In this document: positions 47,001 through 59,689 of the stretch, in pieces | Layout of the letters: every line of letters starts with the position of its first letter | Numbering within the stretch: position 1 is the first letter of the stretch | NCBI RefSeq assembly: GCF_026914265.1 | Contig: NC_069136.1 | Span: forward strand, 17,421,228 to 17,485,227 | Direction: 5' to 3' | Source: Mya arenaria | Taxonomy: Eukaryota > Mollusca > Bivalvia > Myida > Myidae | Length of the DNA: 64,000 nucleotides | Position numbers and translations under genes: made by a program | The notes under the pieces: generated by a model | Seen by the model: the letters and a program-made list of their open reading frames with translations, nothing else | The model's database searches: none | What the model was told of the DNA's origin: nothing

Positions 47001-50000
47001 GCAACATTTGTACTAAGTTTCAACTGAATATCTTGAAACCATATGTGGGCGAGGTTAAAGTTTTTGCATGTAGGAGATACACCGACACCAAGGCTATGAC
47101 ATGACCGTGAGTTGTATTTCTTCGATAGCTAAAAACGTAATTTTGAATAATAGTTCACGCAGGGCCTGTTAAGGCGGTCGTACTAAACATTTATGATTGT
47201 TGGGATAAGAGTGAGGTTTGTGCACGTAAACTGGTATAAACACCTATTTTACTGACCGTTCCAAGGCGGTACCTAACAATCCTTGATAAAAATACCTAGT
47301 TTTTGTGTATACATTTGTAGTATATATGCAATGTGCTGTTTGTGGGGTTTGTGCTGTTGTTCCATGTTTCTTGTTTGTGATTTTTTGTGTTCTATGTCTT
47401 TGGCGTTTACCCAGTGCCATTAAACGAAGTTTATGTTTAAACTTTTAGCTACTGTGTTTGTTTCTGTAGTTTTTCACACAAGTATTTAACTCAAACAAGC
47501 TTATTTTAATTGCAATAGAAAAGGCATAATGTATCGTTATTTCCCTATTTTACTATATATTTGTGCATAAACAATTTGAAAAAAATGAAGGGATTTGGCG
47601 AATCCATTTACATGTACTTTTAGGGTGAACTAACGTTTATTAGGCGTTAACAGTAGACCGATTCTTATACTGGAGCCCGAGTTTGAAAAATTGTCTGAAA
47701 AACTAAACAACCTGCCCAGAAGCACACTGTTTCATGGTGTCGCAAAGTCCTGGGTGCGACATGTCCGCGCACGAGTAACACATAACGCTGCTCGATATCA
47801 CTGTTTGGGAAGAATATTCAAATTTTATTTTTCAACCTCTCCGGAATAATTATAGTAGCGAATTATAACCAAATAATATATATTGTTAAGGGCATAAAAG
47901 CAGGGTTGGAATCGTTCACGTTCACCAAATGAATGGCGAAAATGTATTTATTGTCTATAACGAATGTTGCATAAATAAAAAAAAAGTCATATACATCCAA
48001 GATTATCCAAATTTTCTCTTAGCTAGACCAATCTGTACATTTTTACACTAGTGTTATACTCATGCCACCTGTTTGACAGTTGACGCCTGTAAAACCCGGA
48101 TGACAGATGCACGTGTACACGTTTACGTGGTCTGTGCACGTGCCACCATGAAGACAGGGATTTGACTGACACTCGTTTATGTCTGAAAATCGGTCACGTT
48201 CATAAAAAAGTCAACAAAACATTATAGTATTAAACAACAATACCTGTTTGGCAGACGCTCCCGGCGTAACCCGGGAGACAGATGCACGAGAACTCGTTTA
48301 AACCGCCAATACACGTGCCTGCATTAAGACAAGGATTGGATGCACAGTCTTCAACCTCTGTAAAACAAAGACAGCATCCTAAATTTCAGATCTAATCTTT
48401 ATTTGCAAGAAGGTGACATTTTTAATAAATATTTCTTTGATTGAATTTAGCAAAACAAGCTGGGCTTAACATTTACAGCTATAATTCTATAATACCAGCA
48501 GACCAGTCAAACAAAAAACATAGTTCTGGCCTATTAGGCGACTAAATGTCAATACAAAATAAGTTAAGTGATCCCAAATTCACATTAACTCCGCAATTGC
48601 TGAATATTGGTGTAGTTCGGTCCGGTTAGCGCATTGGTTATGACACTTGTTTTTCACTAAGGAATCCAAGTTCGTTTACCGGCCTGGGTAAATGTGAGTT
48701 TGGTTGGGTATTCTCCCAAGGCGGACAAATGGGTTTTATCCGAGCACAATGGTTCCACCAACATAAAAGGCCACACTCTTGCACAACACCTTGCCAACAA
48801 GACTGTTTAACTCTATTTAGTATTACTTTTTTAAAATGTAAATTGTAAAACAAAAAAAAAACTAAGTAGAGTTTTAAAAGCCAGACTCCATGAAATCAGC
48901 ACTTAAAGAAATTAAAATTTTGACAACACCTATTATTATTTTGTTCATCAGTGTTCTGGTACATTACCATGATATTCGCCAGAGCTTACGGTAAAACCCC
49001 TTACTATTCTCGCAGCGCTGCCCGCTGTAGCCCATGGAACAGACGCACGTATACCCCTTCACACCGCTAACACACCGGGAACCATGAAGACACGGCCTCG
49101 CCTCACACCAATCCGTCTCTGGGGGTAGGCATAGTGATATCAGAGTAACCACAGTTATTGATATGGTATCCGTGTCATTCAAGTAATGCATTGTTGGTAC
49201 TTCAGACATAGAATGCAGTATGCAATCAAGTAAGATGGTTTTGATGTTCGATATGCAAATGTAAGGTTATCTGTCCTGGTATATTTGTTTTGTCTCTTTC
49301 CAATGTCTTTTTGCCGTAAAACGCTTTGATGTACTTCAGATTTTATTGCCTCAATAAAATCCCTGTAGTGATTTTTGTATTGACACTGATACCTATTGAC
49401 ATATTTCACCTTAATTGTACAATTATATAAATTTTAAACTTGTGATACTCAACTTACCAAATTTGAAGCCGGCTGGATATCCGTAACTTGCGGTGGAGTC
49501 AGATATATTTAGTTTTCCAATTCCAAAACAGATGACGCCAAACTTAACAGCTGGGTTGGAGTGTTTAATGGTGTGGTAGCCACTGTTCATGTCAATCGTC
49601 AATACCGAATAATTGCTGAACGGACTTGGCACCGTCTCACTAAGGCGTTTTGGGGGATTAAGAATGCCATCTAATATAAGCCCGCTAATGTCGAGTGTAG
49701 GAATGATCACTGAGATGTAATGCGACTGTTGGGCGTATATGGTTGGCAGAACAAACACGTACTCATTGAGATACTGGTTAACTGCTGGAATCCATGTCAT
49801 GTAGCCCTGTTCGCCTTTTATTTGTACGACATTAAACTTCTCAGACCCAGTTACAACTACAGCGTGACTCTCGACCCTCGAGTCTAACACATTCGCCCGG
49901 CTGAACGCAAGGCAGTTGGTTTGATTCCCAACATAGTGATGACAAATCGTTGATGTCCTACTAGTATTTGTGGAATCAGAAAGAACACGGGCAATGAACC

Positions 50001-52830
50001 TTTCCTGGGAATATATGCTTGAAACAATGACAACGACAACGACGATCCTTTTGACGATGGGACAAGACTCGTTATATGATGATCACATCCGCCACTCACG
50101 TAGTGTATATTGGGACTAAAGGAACAGCCAAGACCGCTAATAACTGCTACTGGCTTATTCGAGTATACAACTGTCCCAGTAAGATCTGACCCGCTGACTT
50201 CCTGATAAACATCGTACCGGTTCAATGATTTGTGTGTCCACGTCCCTTTTGCAGACGTGACATTAACTTGAGTTAAATCCACAGTAGCCACAACGAGGAA
50301 GACGGCGTCAAACATATTTGGGGAATTGCTGGCCACTATATACTTGTTTCCAAGTACATTCAGTGGCAAAGCGGTGTACGTGTCAGCGCTTGTCCCAGGC
50401 TCATGCCAGTTTGTTACATACACACCAATATCCACATCACTAAGTAAATGTATGCCAGCTCCTTTTCTTACTCCGCTTCCTAATAATACGAGACTTTTAC
50501 CAAATTCTATGCTACGAGTTCTGTTAAATGTGTACGATGTGTTGATGCCGAGGTAACTGTTGTAGACCCACAGAGTACCTGAAGTATTGGATGCGATGTC
50601 CACAAACAGCCTATATGACACATCGTTGTTAAAATGCTCTGCGAACCCTACATAAAACTGCTTCCCGTAGGAACCTAAAATAAAGATTTTCATATCAATT
50701 TTTCATTCAATCCATACTTTATTTTCTCAACTTGAGGTGTTTTGTTGCTGTATATAATTTTATAAAGTCATTTATCTGATAAGTCTTGATGACAATACAT
50801 TTACAATACATGCGACTTGATTTTGGTCTTAGCTATTGTTTTTATATCCCGTTTATTCAAGTTATGCGTCTGTGACCTGTTTTAATACAGGTTAAAGGTT
50901 GTCCGGTTAGTGCAGTGGTTAGCGCACTCAGTTTTTACTTAGGCGCCCCGTTTTGATTCCAGCCTGGGCGCATGTAAACTTAGTTCGTGGTCACCAAGCC
51001 GGACAAACTACATTTCATTAAAAATAATGTAACACCATGTATCGCATAGATTTTGCCTGTTACTTTACGGGTGTACTCGAGCAGTCTTAAGCAGCGTAAG
51101 TTTTGCGACTAAGAACTCATATTGAAAAAAGGCCTTCGGATGTATTTTATCAATAATCATATGAGCATTATTATACCTTACAGGGATTTTTAACAGCAGC
51201 TCTGCACTGTTCTAATTTTCTTATCTACAATTCTTGGAAGCGTTATTGTACATAGCATGGATTTCAAACAGCAGTTCTGCACTGCACTTAATCCTTCATA
51301 CCTAGTATAGTTAATAAAATGGCACCCTGGACTTTGATGCTTGTTGTCAGCTTTGGCTAGTAAAGAGGTTGCTTAAGTCCACGTGCACGTTTTAGTGTCA
51401 ACTACCTTGTAAGTGCTACGGTATCGAGGTATATCTACTTTGTTCACATTTAAAACGTTTAGTGGATATCTAAGACACATTTTATGTGTGAGCTGTTTAA
51501 TTCAATTCAATTTAATTCAATTCAATATCTTTATTTCGTTCGTAAAGGAGATATGCAACATATATGTACAAACTTGTTCAGATCAATAGATAACTCTTCA
51601 CGTGAAACGTGTATGAATAATAATATGATTTCGCAAAATACTTTTAACACCAACTACAACTGTACTTGTACGAGTAGCTACACGTACATGTACAAGTAGT
51701 GTTTCACAATCTCTCCATTGTTTAGGAGTACTATTAGTGCCTACATTTAAGTCAGTGTTAGATATATTTGATTTGTCAACAACAACAAATTCAATCCCTT
51801 CATTTAAAGCATTCCGAACAGCCTTATGCTTTAAGAAGTGTTAATATTCCTTATTATTATTATTAAGTATAAACCAATTATTTTATTTTCGTTTATTCTT
51901 AAATTGATTCACTCATTTAGGATACCAGTTTTTATCTGTAGATAAAACCGTTAAGAAATTAGTCGGAATATGGGGCTTATTTTCCCTTTTACCTATGAAA
52001 TGAAGTTGCAAAAAGGTCAATGCCGAAGTAACCGATGCATGTCTTCAGGCTTTAGACCTCGTTTCAATACAGATTGCAAGGCGTTTATTTCGCACGAACA
52101 ATATATAACAGTAAAATAGATATAAACAGGCATTTTATATATTGCCAAATTAAATAGACTATAATTGTTAGACAAAGTTATCGTTTTGTTAAAATGCTTG
52201 ATGGAGATACATGGCGTCAAGAATAATTGCAAAACGATAATCAACATTTTAAGCACGACTTATTAAAAAACATTTTTTATTGTTGAACAGACATTTTAAA
52301 TGTGTCTGAAAATAAAGCTGAACCTTGAAGTTCAATAACTTCAACGGTTTTCGTCCTTGAATGCAATTGTTAAACAAATTTGAATAGATTTCTGATCAAA
52401 TCACTGCAACAATTTACTTTGAAATAGACAAATTAGTCTAGTATCGAATTGCCAATTCATTGGTTCTACTAAAGCCTTTATATATACAAATATATATATG
52501 TCAACCCTTTCTTCTTTTTAAGCGATCTGCACCATGACCACCCAGGTTCATAATCGCAGTTTTCAAAGCACTTTGTCTACGAAATGAATTCGTTTGCGTA
52601 TAGGCCACCAACTGGTGGGGATAATTGTCCTATTCGGCATCAACATTCAAATTTAGGTCACACGTTGTGGCGTAGCGGTGTCAAGCCAAAAAATGAAGGC
52701 GTTGGCAGACCATCATGAACTCCTATAGAAAAAGAACAATTATGATTGAGTAGTACTCGGTACTTACTTTGTCCGTGGACTACCAGCAGGAAACATGCAA
52801 CAAAGAAAAAACTATTGCTTTGGTATCCAT
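44065..52830 (-). CDS. IgGFc-binding / EGF / LU domain secreted or surface protein, gene 1
   Basis: Twelve coding exons, 5' to 3': 52768-52830 (signal peptide), 49458-50674 (IgGFc-binding N-terminal domain), 49005-49118, 48244-48357 and 48069-48182 (three EGF modules), 47712-47800, 46749-46805 and 46058-46151 (LU domain 1), 45456-45556, 45074-45142 and 44323-44437 (LU domain 2), and 44069-44065 (last codon and TGA). Phases agree throughout. Two single-base losses break the frame: one in a T run of the signal-peptide exon, one near 50045 in the large exon; corrected, the product would be about 717 aa. IgGFc-binding domains bind mucins or immune ligands in vertebrates; here the ligand is unknown. 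Either assembly error or early decay explains the breaks. Confidence 0.8.
44323..45556 (-). CDS. Gene 1 exons 9-11, LU domain 2
   Basis: Exons 45456-45556 ([19 protein letters not shown]), 45074-45142 ([17 protein letters not shown]) and 44323-44437 ([15 protein letters not shown]). The split is the same as in LU domain 1. No long hydrophobic tail follows, so membrane anchoring is not supported; the product may be secreted. Confidence 0.8.
46058..47800 (-). CDS. Gene 1 exons 6-8, LU (Ly-6/uPAR) domain 1
   Basis: Exons 47712-47800 ([20 protein letters not shown]), 46749-46805 ([18 protein letters not shown]) and 46058-46151 (ending [16 protein letters not shown]). Phases are 1-0, 0-0 and 0-1. 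The CC-x3-FCN end is diagnostic of the three-finger LU fold. Confidence 0.8.
47390..47456 (+). repeat. Short dispersed repeat, copy 1
   Basis: GGCGTTTACCCAGTGCCATT then TTTATGTTTAAACTTTT. The same block occurs at about 61068-61130 and 61653-61708. Confidence 0.7.
48069..48182 (-). CDS. Gene 1 exon 5, calcium-binding-type EGF module 3
   Basis: 114 nt, phase 1-1: [29 protein letters not shown]. The DxNE start fits a calcium-binding EGF. Confidence 0.9.
48244..48357 (-). CDS. Gene 1 exon 4, EGF module 2
   Basis: 114 nt, phase 1-1: [27 protein letters not shown]. Canonical donor ACAG|GTATTG. Confidence 0.9.
48617..48795 (+). mobile_element. tRNA-derived SINE family 1, copy 2
   Basis: TCCGGTTAGCGCATTGGTTA head, degenerate B box (AGTTCGTTTACC) and a tail with GGACAAATGGGTTTTATCCG. 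It lies between the EGF 1 and EGF 2 exons of gene 1. Confidence 0.7.
49005..49118 (-). CDS. Gene 1 exon 3, EGF module 1
   Basis: 114 nt, phase 1-1, six cysteines: [27 protein letters not shown]. Donor A|GTAAGG, acceptor CCCCCAG. Confidence 0.9.
49458..50674 (-). CDS. Gene 1 exon 2, IgGFc-binding N-terminal domain
   Basis: 1217 nt in phase 1-1 once one missing base is allowed for (1218 would be divisible by three). Family hallmarks are [39 protein letters not shown] and a C-terminal [13 protein letters not shown]. The frame changes in a TCG/TTG run near 50045; the paralogue has an extra G there and reads through as SSVVIV. Confidence 0.85.
50897..51060 (+). mobile_element. tRNA-derived SINE family 1, copy 3
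   Basis: TCCGGTTAGTGCAGTGGTTA head and GCCTGGGCGCATGTAAACTT tail. It lies in the first intron of gene 1. Confidence 0.7.
51061..52767 (-). other. Gene 1 intron 1, remainder
   Basis: AT-rich with a short AATTCAATTC-type simple repeat near 51505-51535. No exon-like sequence was recognised. Confidence 0.5.
52768..52830 (-). CDS. Gene 1 exon 1, signal peptide (one base short)
   Basis: As written it reads [16 protein letters not shown] then stop. The paralogous exon (61182-61245) is 64 nt and reads MNTIVKVFIFVGCVPLGIYG. With one more T in the run at about 52810-52815 this exon would read [20 protein letters not shown], a good signal peptide, and fit the next exon in phase. Confidence 0.7.
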
Positions 52831-53269
52831 TTTAATCAGTCTAGGCGCTAACACTAATATGAATGATATTGCTCGTCTTAAATACTCAATGTATGTCGCA
52901 ATACATTATGGGAGATAAGATAAAGCAATCCTTAAATATAGTTTCGTGTAATAATGTGTCAAAATACTTATTTTAGAGTTTTGAAATATCATCTCGGCTT
53001 TGGCATTGAAAGCTTTGGTTAGAAGGAATGACTTATTTATTAACAACACGCATATCAAGCTTATGCCAACGCTCGTTCCCATTTTTAGCAGAGCTGATAG
53101 CCGACATTAACGGGTGTACACACCGACGACATATATAATGACACAAATTCTACGCCAATATTTGATTTAACAGATTAAAAGACTTTTTGAGCAATGACGT
53201 TGGAACCATCGTACTTTAAACTACACATGTGTCCGCAGGACGCGGACAATAACCCCCAAGCCTCGCCCA

Positions 53270-53270
<1 letters not shown>

Positions 53271-53303
<33 letters not shown>

Positions 53304-53402
53304 ACGCACACGCACGCACACGCACACACACACACACAAACACACTCGCAAAAACACACGCACACACACGCTTGCACGCGCGAACACACACACACACACA
53401 CT
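53271..53402. repeat. (CA)n microsatellite
   Basis: Interrupted CA/CGCA repeat between the two IgGFc genes. It creates Cys-Val and Thr-His reading frames on both strands that are not genes. Confidence 0.98.
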
Positions 53403-54440
53403 TTTGGTGTGACAACATATATACGGTCTTACTCTGTTAATAGTGAAACAAAGCCGCCGATGCACGATTTTTAGTGCTGACCAATATTATAATAAAGCTA
53501 TTTGTAATAGTTTCAGAGACATATCCGACCTTGCACTAATACTACTACTACTACTACTACAATAATCCTACTCGCAGATGCGACACATTCGTTTGGCTAT
53601 TTGTTATCACGTCAAACACAATTACTTTTGTTAGACCTAGAGAAAAATCTTATATTGCTGAAATAAATCTGTCGATATCAGAAAGTGACGTCAAAACCAT
53701 GACAAAAATCAGGCTGCAACACTCGTCTTAATTTTGTACCGAATACTCATGTTCTACTTTAATTCTGCCTAACGAATAATATTTAACGAGTTTGGGTCGG
53801 CCTAATGAATAATGCAACATTTAAAGTTTCTGGGTTCCAAAAAGAGTCGTGCAAGTCTACTTCATTAATAACTTTAAAGGAGCACAAAATAGGTTGATGG
53901 TTTTTTTTTAATTTTAATGCATTATTGTGTTTTACTCATTGGCTTAACGATAAAATAACACCAAACATATGATATAAGATAATAAATATAAGCATTTTTA
54001 ATTAACTTTTACGTATTTGACGAGATACGGGGACAATCGGGGTACCAATACCAGACAAATGAAGACAATAATATGCAAAAACACGCTCAATATCGACCAA
54101 ACTCGGCCAATATCAACGAAACTCGGCTCATATGAGTTTCCTCCGTTTTCATTGGCTTCAAAACTCGCCTAATATAGGATTCAAGAAATGGACCATTTTT
54201 GTTTAAATCGTTAAAGTCAATTGGGTATGATGCATACAAATTAAAGAAAACAACAACAACATCAACCTCTAATGTGCCCCCTTAATAGGTGTTCGCGTTG
54301 ATTTCTCCATCTATTGCGAGTATTCATTGTTTGTATCTGTTTGAAAAGAGGACACGACAGACACAGTAAACTTAGTTTTACAGAGTATTTTTCGATTTTA
54401 TTACACAGCTGGCGATAAAAAATATATACAAACATTCATT
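53403..54440. other. Intergenic between IgGFc genes 1 and 2
   Basis: AT-rich with a short (TAC)n at about 53540 and a run of CTCGGCCAATATC-like words at 54100-54175. No gene is seen. Confidence 0.5.
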
Positions 54441-54719
54441 TTTTTATTCCAGCGGTGGGTATACAGCAAATATGCATCAGTCTAAAATGGAAAAATACTA
54501 ATGGTCAATCATAAAGAATGATATGTAACCGCATGAATTCAATGTTTCAATCGATGGAAGTGAATTGCAGACTTTGATGCCATGACACTTAAAATGTAAA
54601 GGAAAGCCGAAGCATCCATTTTTCTTCGATCAATATCCGGTCGTTGATTTCAAATTACTCCATTTAAAAACTGTTGTAATCTTTAGATACATGTGATCAC
54701 TTAAATGCATTGCCCCTAC

Positions 54720-56749
54720 CGATAATGACCCATAGCGAGTGTCTCGTACAGTTGTTGTTACAGAAATCTCCGGCACAGCAGCACTTGCAAACAGGGACGG
54801 AGCGGCGGGAATCCGCCACATCACTGGAAGGCCGAAGAAAATATTAGCATGTGCTCACATTAAATAGATCATGGCGATTTAGACAGAATAACCCAAATTA
54901 TCCTTTTGTCGGAATCTGCCGTACATACGCTACGTGATGACCATATATTTGCCACGCTTATACATGTGAAAACCGACAACGATTATTAAACTAGAGGCCC
55001 CAAATGTAATCCCAACAAAGGTATCCATAAACTCTTCCTAAATATCAAGTTTGGTCAAAATATGTCAACCCTAGCTAAAGTTATTCAGTTTCAACTGTTT
55101 GTCTCTTTCAAGTAACATTGACCTTGACCCTAGGGCCATATTCGCAATCCCATGAAAGGTCTTACTATGTACCAAGCTTTGTCAAGATATGTGAACCCTG
55201 ACTTAAGTTATTCAGTTTCAACCATTCTTCTATTTTTAGTAACAGTGACCTTGACTTTAACCATAGGGACCCCAAATGCAATACCATGAAAGGTACCATA
55301 AACTCTTCTTTTATGCCATGTTGGGTCAAGATATGTCAGCCCTAACTTAAGTTATTCAGTTTCAACCGTTTTCATATTTTTAGTAACAGTGACATTGACC
55401 TTGACCCTAGGGACCCCAAACGCAATCCCAAACCAAAGTTATTCAGTTTCCTAGTTGAGTTTGACGCCGCCCGTCCGCCCAGCCGCCCGGCCACCCGCCC
55501 GAACAACGACGTTCGTCAATCTAATAACCAGGTTTCACTTTGTGAAAACCTGGTTAAAACGCACTACATACAGAAATATCCACACAGTCCATCTTGAAGT
55601 GAGAGAACCCGGCCCAGTCATATTCCTCAATACCACATATCTGAAAAAAGACGGCGTTATTATTGCATTAACAACGTTGCATTAAATGGGGGCATTTCGG
55701 TGTCTGACCTAGAAAAAATCATAAGTGTATTTGAATGTTCTATATATAATATGCTCTAAATCAATCAGATCTGTGCATGGATTAGAAAACTTTAAATGCG
55801 TCATTTCTTCTGATCATGAAAATGCGAACTAATTAATGTGGCTAAATTTATAGAAAAATATCCACTCAGTGTGACATTATGTGTTTAAAATTTAAATGTG
55901 CACTAAATCAGGCATAAAGGTGAAACTCAGATGTGGATTCAATGAGGCATTGGGTTGTCTGACCCTCAGATATGAACTAGATATGGCAATATGGTGTCTG
56001 ATCCTCCGAAGTGCAAAACTTTGAAAGTAAGTCTTCTAGCCTTCCGATATACATTGAATTTGACATTAACGTGACATTTACGTGTAGCTAACCTCAATAC
56101 ATGTGGCATTAAGGTGTCTGACCCTCAGATGCACACTAAATTACAGTGTTTGCCCCTTAGATGCACAATAAATTAGGCATTAAGGTGTCTGATCCCCAGA
56201 TGCACACTAAATTTGACATTAAAGTGTATTTCTCTTAGTTTCAGTTTTGGTTTCAAGTGTTTTGGGGGTTTGGAAATATTTTTCGAAAGTTTTGCTTGAA
56301 GTAACAAATGTATGGTTTTGTGTTCAGCTTTAACAACTTGGTGGAGCTTCTGTTTGCAGCAAAACCTAGTTTCGGTTTTCGTAAAACAAATAATAGAACT
56401 GGTTTTCAATTAATTTGAGACTGTTACAACATATACACAGTTCGTGAAACCAATATAAAACCAAAACTAGTTTATTACCAACAAAATCCACTAGTCCATT
56501 AGTCCAACTCACTAATCACACACTAAGGTATGAGAATGAGGAAAGTGTGCTCTGAATAAAGGCAATTATACGATAATCTCGCGGAAATTGTGCACTTCAG
56601 ATGAATAAACGTGTCTGATTGGTACAAAAACTTCTCGTTTCGACATACCTGATCCTTGTGACATGGTTTAGTGGTGTTACATTCCCGTGGGGATTGCACG
56701 TGACCGCAGTCAAAACACACTTGTCCCAGGTCCGCATGATGAATAAGTT
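54720..56749 (-). pseudogene. Gene 2 LU domain 2 exons
   Basis: Exons 56649-56749 ([14 protein letters not shown]) and 55572-55640 ([12 protein letters not shown]) are intact; 54720-54821 ([11 protein letters not shown]) lacks 13 bases at its start and would be read out of frame. Confidence 0.75.
54988..55556. repeat. Degenerate tandem repeat element with terminal hairpin
   Basis: GTTATTCAGTTTC recurs at 55080, 55207, 55351 and 55438, with TGACCTTGACCCTAGGG between. The right end is a hairpin, AACCAGGTTT...AAACCTGGTT (about 55528-55556). It lies in an intron of gene 2 and differs from the 145-bp array at 37591. Confidence 0.75.
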
Positions 56750-57103
56750 CTGTAACCATGCAAACCAAACATTTTCGAAACAATGAACTCGTATTTATAT
56801 TGAAACTTGCTTATGTGCAATGTCAAAAACATCCGTGTCTGTTGCAGAAGTTTCCAATACAACACTGAGTGCAGTGTACGTGAATGGAGGTGTTGTTGCA
56901 ATTTACTAAGTTCAGTAATTGCCGATGGGTGATATACTAGTTTATAGCTACATTGAAGCAAAAAGGTAACTACAATAGCGAATGGTAACGTAACAATAGG
57001 AATAACCTTTCCTAATAATATAACCTCGGTTAAGGAAATTGAACAACCACCAACTGATACACTGCTAAGATATGACCACAATTCAATGTTAAATTCATGT
57101 TAC

Positions 57104-57202
57104 CTGTTTGACAGTTGGTGTCCGTATGACTCGGAGGGGGGCAGATGCATATGTATTCGTTCATATGCACGTGCCGCCATGTAGACAGGGACTCGATTAT
57201 GT
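57104..57202 (-). pseudogene. Gene 2 EGF module 3, degenerate
   Basis: 99 nt with good splice sites and an open frame, but two deletions replace the first half with SLSTWRHVHMNEY; most of the six EGF cysteines are gone. Confidence 0.7.
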
Positions 57203-57561
57203 CTGAAAAGCAATAAATGTCAATATAACAGTTAATCAGTAAGTTCATCAATCAAATAATAAGGCAATGAGTTATATACTATGCCATTAAAGCAATTCAT
57301 TCATTGATTCATTGATCAATCAAGCAAGCAAGAAAGCAATGTAGCAAACATTCCAATAATAGTGCATATATCAATCAATAAATGTTCAGCCATTCAATGA
57401 GTCAATAAATCATTCAAATAGCCAATCAATAAATAATACATTTTTTACAAACTAAAACCATCAAATACCCCATTTTATAAATCAATTTTGTCAGGGGTAA
57501 CGTCAGTTTGGTACCCACAGCCATATTTCTTTATTAACGAACCATTGGTGTGAGGCGTTAT

Positions 57562-57675
57562 CTGTTTGACAGACGCTACCGGCGTAACCCGGGAAACAGA
57601 TGCACGCGAACTCGTTTAAACCGTCAATGCACGTGCCTCCATGTAGACAATGTTGGGATGCACAGTTGTCTACGT
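57562..57675 (-). CDS. Gene 2 EGF module 2 with lost donor
   Basis: 114 nt, open: [27 protein letters not shown]. The donor reads ACAG|ATAACG where gene 1 has ACAG|GTATTG. Skipping the exon would keep the frame. Confidence 0.75.
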
Positions 57676-57953
57676 CTAAACAACAAAACATCTCCATACC
57701 TTTCATATTATGCAGGTTGAATTTCAACATCATGTTAAATTTAATTGATTTTAACAAGATTGGTAACGGTTTAACATTTAGAACTATAATACTATTATAC
57801 TAAAACGCTAATGCATATTCGTCGTTTAGTTTGGATTAGTGTAAATCGTATTCTAAACTTGCAAAATAGTAGTTTTATGAGTCTTAATGTTAAATGGAAC
57901 AAGAAATCATTTTCTTTCTTGTATATTACATAATAACTGTAAGATTCCCTTAC

Positions 57954-58067
57954 TTTCCTCGCAGCGCTGACCGCCGTAACCCACGACACAGACGCATGTG
58001 TACCCATTCATCCCTCTAACACACCGGGAACAATGAAGGCATGGTCGACTCTCGCACCAGTCTATTC
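57954..58067 (-). CDS. Gene 2 EGF module 1
   Basis: 114 nt, phase 1-1, open: DWCESRPCLHCSRC, YTCVC, GYGGQRCE. Gly to Cys in the second loop gives an odd seventh cysteine. Confidence 0.8.
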
Positions 58068-58494
58068 CTGGCGTTGGTATATATGGTGTTATCAAAGTAT
58101 TACCCATTTGTATTTATGTCAATCAAAAATGAATGGATGGTACTTCAAAGATTAAATGTAGCATGGCACATAATACAACGTTGTGGCCAATTACCTGTTA
58201 TTATGATCGATATAAAAACGTTATGTCTAATTTCCCTTGTATATCCTTTTGTCTCTTTTCAATCACTGTATACCGAAAATAAACAGTTTTGTGTAATAGA
58301 TTTTACTCCCTCAGTAAAGTCCTCGTAGTTGCTTCCTCGTTCGAAACAGTATCAGGTAAGGAACGTCACACCTTGATCCTTTTTCGTTCGAACCCCAGTG
58401 ATTTATGCATAATCAATGACACATGTTGACACATTTCACATTTAATTGTACTATGATATAGTTTGTTAAACTTTTATATTGAAAGTCAACTTAC

Positions 58495-59681
58495 CAAATT
58501 GGAAACCAGCTGGATATCCGTAACTTGCGGCCCCATCATATATACTTACTTTTCCAATCCTAAAACAGATGACGCCAAACTTGATAGCTAGGTTGGAGTG
58601 TTTAATGGTGTGATAGCCACTGTTCATGTCAATCGTCAATACCGAAAAATTGCTAAACGGACTTGGCACCGTCTCACTAAGGCGTTTTGAGGGATTAAGA
58701 ATGCCATCTAATATAAGACCGCTAATGTCGAATGTAGGAATGATCACTGAGATGTAATGCGACTGTTGGGCGTATATGGTTGGCAGAACAAACACGTACT
58801 CATTGAGATACTGACCAACCCCTGGAATCCATGTCATGTAACCTGGTCACCTTTTATTTGTACAACAGTGAACTTCTCAGACCCTGTTACAACTAGGGTT
58901 CGACTCTCAACCCTTGAATTTAAAACATTCGATCGGCTGAACGCAAGGCAGTTGGTTTGATTCCCGTAATAGTGATGGCAAATCGTTGATATCCTAATTG
59001 ATATCAGAAATAACACGGGCAATGAACCTTTCGTGGGAATATATGCTTGGAACAATGACAACCGACGATCCTTTTGACGATGGGACAAGACTCGTTATTT
59101 GATGATCACATCCTCCACTCACGTAGTGTATATCGGGACTATAGGAACAGCCAAGACCGCTTACAACAGCCACCGGCTTGTTCGAGTTTACAACCGTCCC
59201 AGTTAGATCGAACCCACCGACGTCCTGATATAAGTCGTACTGATTCATTGATCTGTGTGTTCGCTAAATGCAAACGTAACATTAACTTGAGTTAAGTCTA
59301 CAGTAGGCACAACGTGGAAGACGGCATCAAACATATTGGGGGAATTGCTGGCAACTACATACTTGTCTCCAAGTACATTCAGTGGCAAAGCGGTGTACGT
59401 GTCAGAGCTTGTCCCATGTCTATGCCAGTTTGTTACATACACAGCAATATCTACATCACTGAAATGTACGCCAGCTCCTTTATACAACCCGGTTCCTAAT
59501 CGTACAAGACTTGCATCAGATTCTATGCTTCGGGTTCTATTAAATGTGTACGAGGTGTTGATGCCAAGGTAACCGTCGAAGACCCGCAGTGTACCCGAGG
59601 TATTGGATGCGATGTCAACAAATAGCCTATACTGAGATAAATGCTCTGCGAACCCTACATAAAACTCCTTCCCATAGGAGC
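58495..59681 (-). pseudogene. Gene 2 IgGFc-binding exon, frameshifted
   Basis: Clear match to 49458-50674 over its whole length with intact splice sites. Three frame-changing indels are seen near 59262, 58990 and 58846; there is no in-frame stop within the matched frames otherwise. Confidence 0.85.
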
Positions 59682-59689
59682 CTAAAATG

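Noticed and set aside
53175-53465. Cys/Val-rich frame on the - strand
   Set aside because: Product of the (CA)n microsatellite.
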